From contig CAYZJY010000102.1 in assembly GCA_964478995.1 (NCBI GenBank), positions 1 to 5,643 of the forward strand: a DNA stretch of 5,643 bases, given 5' to 3'. The position numbers were made by a program, and so were the translations under genes. Shown one piece after another: positions 3,942-5,643 of this stretch. The stretch is from NZWG01 sp964478995. GTDB taxonomy: Bacteria > Fidelibacterota > Marinisomatia > Marinisomatales > UBA1611. The notes below the pieces were generated by a model. That model saw only the letters and a list, made by a program, of their open reading frames with translations. It made no database searches and was not told where the DNA came from. Position 1 is the first letter of the stretch. Every line of letters starts with the position of its first letter.

Positions 3942-5643
3942 ATGCCAAGAAAGACCAGCATAATTTCCCCCATCATTCTATTCTTATTGGTTACGATGAA
4001 TCTATTTGCTAGACCTGAGTATTATGGTGATAGGATCATGGTTTACATAGAAAACAATATTACCGATTTTAACATATCAGATGACCATTCCACGACCAAC
4101 CTACCTAGTCTTAATGATGTGCTAGAACAGGAAAATACCATTGCGATCAGCCAATGGTTGCCAAACGCTCGCCCGACCGATAAAAATCAAGATATATTTC
4201 TAGATAGATTCTATGTTTTGAAATTTGAAAGTTCAAAAAGCGATCTTGATCGCATTATAATGCGTCTTGGCTTACTCGAAGAAATTGGAATATCCGAGAA
4301 GGTTCCCATTGTAGAACCTGCGTATGTGCCCAATGATTCTTTGTGGGAAGAGTTATATGGTCTTGCACAGATCAAGGCAGATCTAGCCTTCGATCTATGG
4401 GACATAGATGCTGGTGAGCTTCCTGGGCAGATGGATAGTGGTGAAGTTGTGGTCGCAATTCCTGATATTGGCCTGAAGTGGGACCATCCTGATCTCATAG
4501 AAAACATATGGCAGAATCTTGGCGAGGATCTTGATGGTGATGGAGTGGTCCTTGAGTTGATCGATGGAGATTGGGTATTTGACCCTGATGATGAAAATGG
4601 GATAGATGATGATAATGATGGTTATGTAGATAACTTTGTCGGTTATGATGCAGCAATGGGCGATAATGACCCGATCCCATTACGCCTGAATCATGTCCAT
4701 GGTACAAAGGTAGCAGGTAATATTTCTGCCATGACAAATAATGAGATTGGCCTGGCGTCTGTGGGTTACACTGTCAAACTCATGGGCGTGAATGCGAACA
4801 ATAACATAAATGAACCCTGGTACCTTACTCATACTAACCAAGCAGTACTCGCTGCTGCTCAAATGGGTGCAGACATAATCAATTGTAGTTGGGTAAGTGG
4901 TTATAGCACTGCCAATGATAACTTTTATCAAAGTATTCATAATGAATACGGTTCCATTATCATGGGTGCAGCAGGTAATGGGGTCAATAATAGCGGTGTT
5001 AGCGATACAACTGATTTTAACCCAAGATATCCTGCAGGATATGATAATGTAGTATCTGTCACTGCAATGGGTGCTGATGATAGTTTTAATTGTTGGTCAA
5101 ATGTACACGAGACGGTAGACATCAGTGCTCCTGGTGAATTTATTATTTGTGCATATACATACAGCGACACACTCTATGCTCTGGGCACGGGTACATCCTA
5201 TGCAACACCTTTGACCGCTGGGGCAATTGCATTGGTCAAATCGGTTATTCCTCATGCTGATAATGAGACCATTATCTCAAAGGTTATTAATACTGCTGAG
5301 CCTTATGCGGACATGGATAGAAGTTGCGGAGGGCAGTCAATAGAAGGGCTGGTAGGTTCAGGCCAGTTGAACATTCATCGAGCAGTTCTGGCATGCACAT
5401 ATCCTGAACTTTTACCAAGTGAGATCCATTACCAAACTGACGATGGTTTCATTAATCCAGGTGATACGATAACGATTGATGTAACCATTACAAATAGTAT
5501 TGGGTTTGAACCTGCTGATAATGTGGTTGCTGTTTTATCAACTACTGACCCAAACTTTAGTATTATCAGTGACCAGATCATGGGTGATGGAGTTCCACTA
5601 CATGGCGGTGAAGAATTGACGGGACAATTTGTTTTTACATCAG
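3942..5643 (+). CDS. Secreted subtilisin-like serine protease (S8), 3' end outside window
   Basis: The frame opens at ATG 3942 and stays open for 567 codons to the window end, so the protein is C-terminally partial here. Residues 1-23 (KTSIISPIILFLLVTMNLFA after MPR) form a signal peptide. Residues about 88-126 (FYVLKF to VEP) look like an inhibitor-I9-type propeptide. The peptidase domain spans about 131-485. Asp175 lies in VAIPDIGLKWDHPDL, His253 in VHGTKVAGNI, oxyanion-hole Asn346 in AAGN, and Ser419 in GTSYATPLTAG. An acidic insert (DLDGDG at 196-201 and DDDNDGYVD at 222-230) is the Ca-binding-like segment common in secreted S8 enzymes of FCB bacteria. From about 488 an Ig-like/CARDB-type beta domain begins (FINPGDTITIDVTITN). 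The enzyme should degrade extracellular protein. A T9SS sorting domain like that of the gene at 221-1405 may lie downstream, but this cannot be seen. Atypical residues are Pro before Asp175, and Lys in place of the second His of HGTHVAG. Confidence 0.92.
   Translation, partial: MPRKTSIISPIILFLLVTMNLFARPEYYGDRIMVYIENNITDFNISDDHSTTNLPSLNDVLEQENTIAISQWLPNARPTDKNQDIFLDRFYVLKFESSKSDLDRIIMRLGLLEEIGISEKVPIVEPAYVPNDSLWEELYGLAQIKADLAFDLWDIDAGELPGQMDSGEVVVAIPDIGLKWDHPDLIENIWQNLGEDLDGDGVVLELIDGDWVFDPDDENGIDDDNDGYVDNFVGYDAAMGDNDPIPLRLNHVHGTKVAGNISAMTNNEIGLASVGYTVKLMGVNANNNINEPWYLTHTNQAVLAAAQMGADIINCSWVSGYSTANDNFYQSIHNEYGSIIMGAAGNGVNNSGVSDTTDFNPRYPAGYDNVVSVTAMGADDSFNCWSNVHETVDISAPGEFIICAYTYSDTLYALGTGTSYATPLTAGAIALVKSVIPHADNETIISKVINTAEPYADMDRSCGGQSIEGLVGSGQLNIHRAVLACTYPELLPSEIHYQTDDGFINPGDTITIDVTITNSIGFEPADNVVAVLSTTDPNFSIISDQIMGDGVPLHGGEELTGQFVFTS

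Noticed and set aside
4211..5170. Minus-strand open frames opposite the protease gene
   Set aside because: They are shadows of a strongly supported S8 protease on the + strand; their low-complexity His/Ser-rich translations show no domain.

Overview
The window looks like a chromosomal stretch from a low-GC, marine-type member of the FCB superphylum (Bacteroidetes/Ignavibacteria/Marinimicrobia side). Candidatus Marinimicrobia (SAR406) is my best guess. The evidence is a C-terminal sorting domain starting QNYPNPFNPITTIKYDIP, of the kind carried by type IX secretion (T9SS) clients in these phyla, and promoter-like boxes of the Bacteroidetes TAnnTTTG type ahead of several genes. This placement is inference from motifs, not from a marker gene.

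All genes lie on the + strand, in this order. (1) 41-148 is a 35-residue single-span membrane peptide with no recognised family. (2) 221-1405 is the most interesting gene. It reads through an in-frame TGA at 380-382 and is best explained as an exported selenoprotein: signal peptide, a thioredoxin-fold domain with a Sec-Gly-Thr-Cys (UxxC) active site resembling the N-terminal domain of selenoprotein P, a lamin-tail domain, and a T9SS/FlgD-like C-terminal domain. A short hairpin just after the TGA fits the bacterial SECIS description. A plain ORF search sees only the part from TTG 485 onward and loses the signal peptide and active site. A clear intrinsic terminator follows at 1430-1450. (3) 1530-2879 is a PlsC-type glycerolipid acyltransferase with a membrane-bound C-terminal extension. 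(4) 3046-3831 is a secreted or membrane-anchored protein built from about nine copies of a 23-residue Gly/Asn-rich repeat. (5) 3942 to the window end is a secreted subtilisin-family (S8) protease with propeptide, Ca-binding insert, complete catalytic triad and the start of an Ig-like domain. It runs off the window.

Four intergenic regions carry TAnnTTT(T/G) followed by ATG exactly 11 nt after the first T. For genes 1 and 2 this ATG is the gene start and no ribosome binding site is seen, which suggests leaderless transcripts. For the acyltransferase it opens a 16-codon ORF whose stop abuts the gene start. Genes 4 and 5 instead have ordinary Shine-Dalgarno-like sites.

Four of the five genes code for exported or membrane-inserted products and two are probable or possible T9SS clients, so the common theme is the cell envelope. 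No shared pathway is evident. There is no gene-free stretch over 300 bases; the longest gap (2880-3045) holds only the promoter candidate described.
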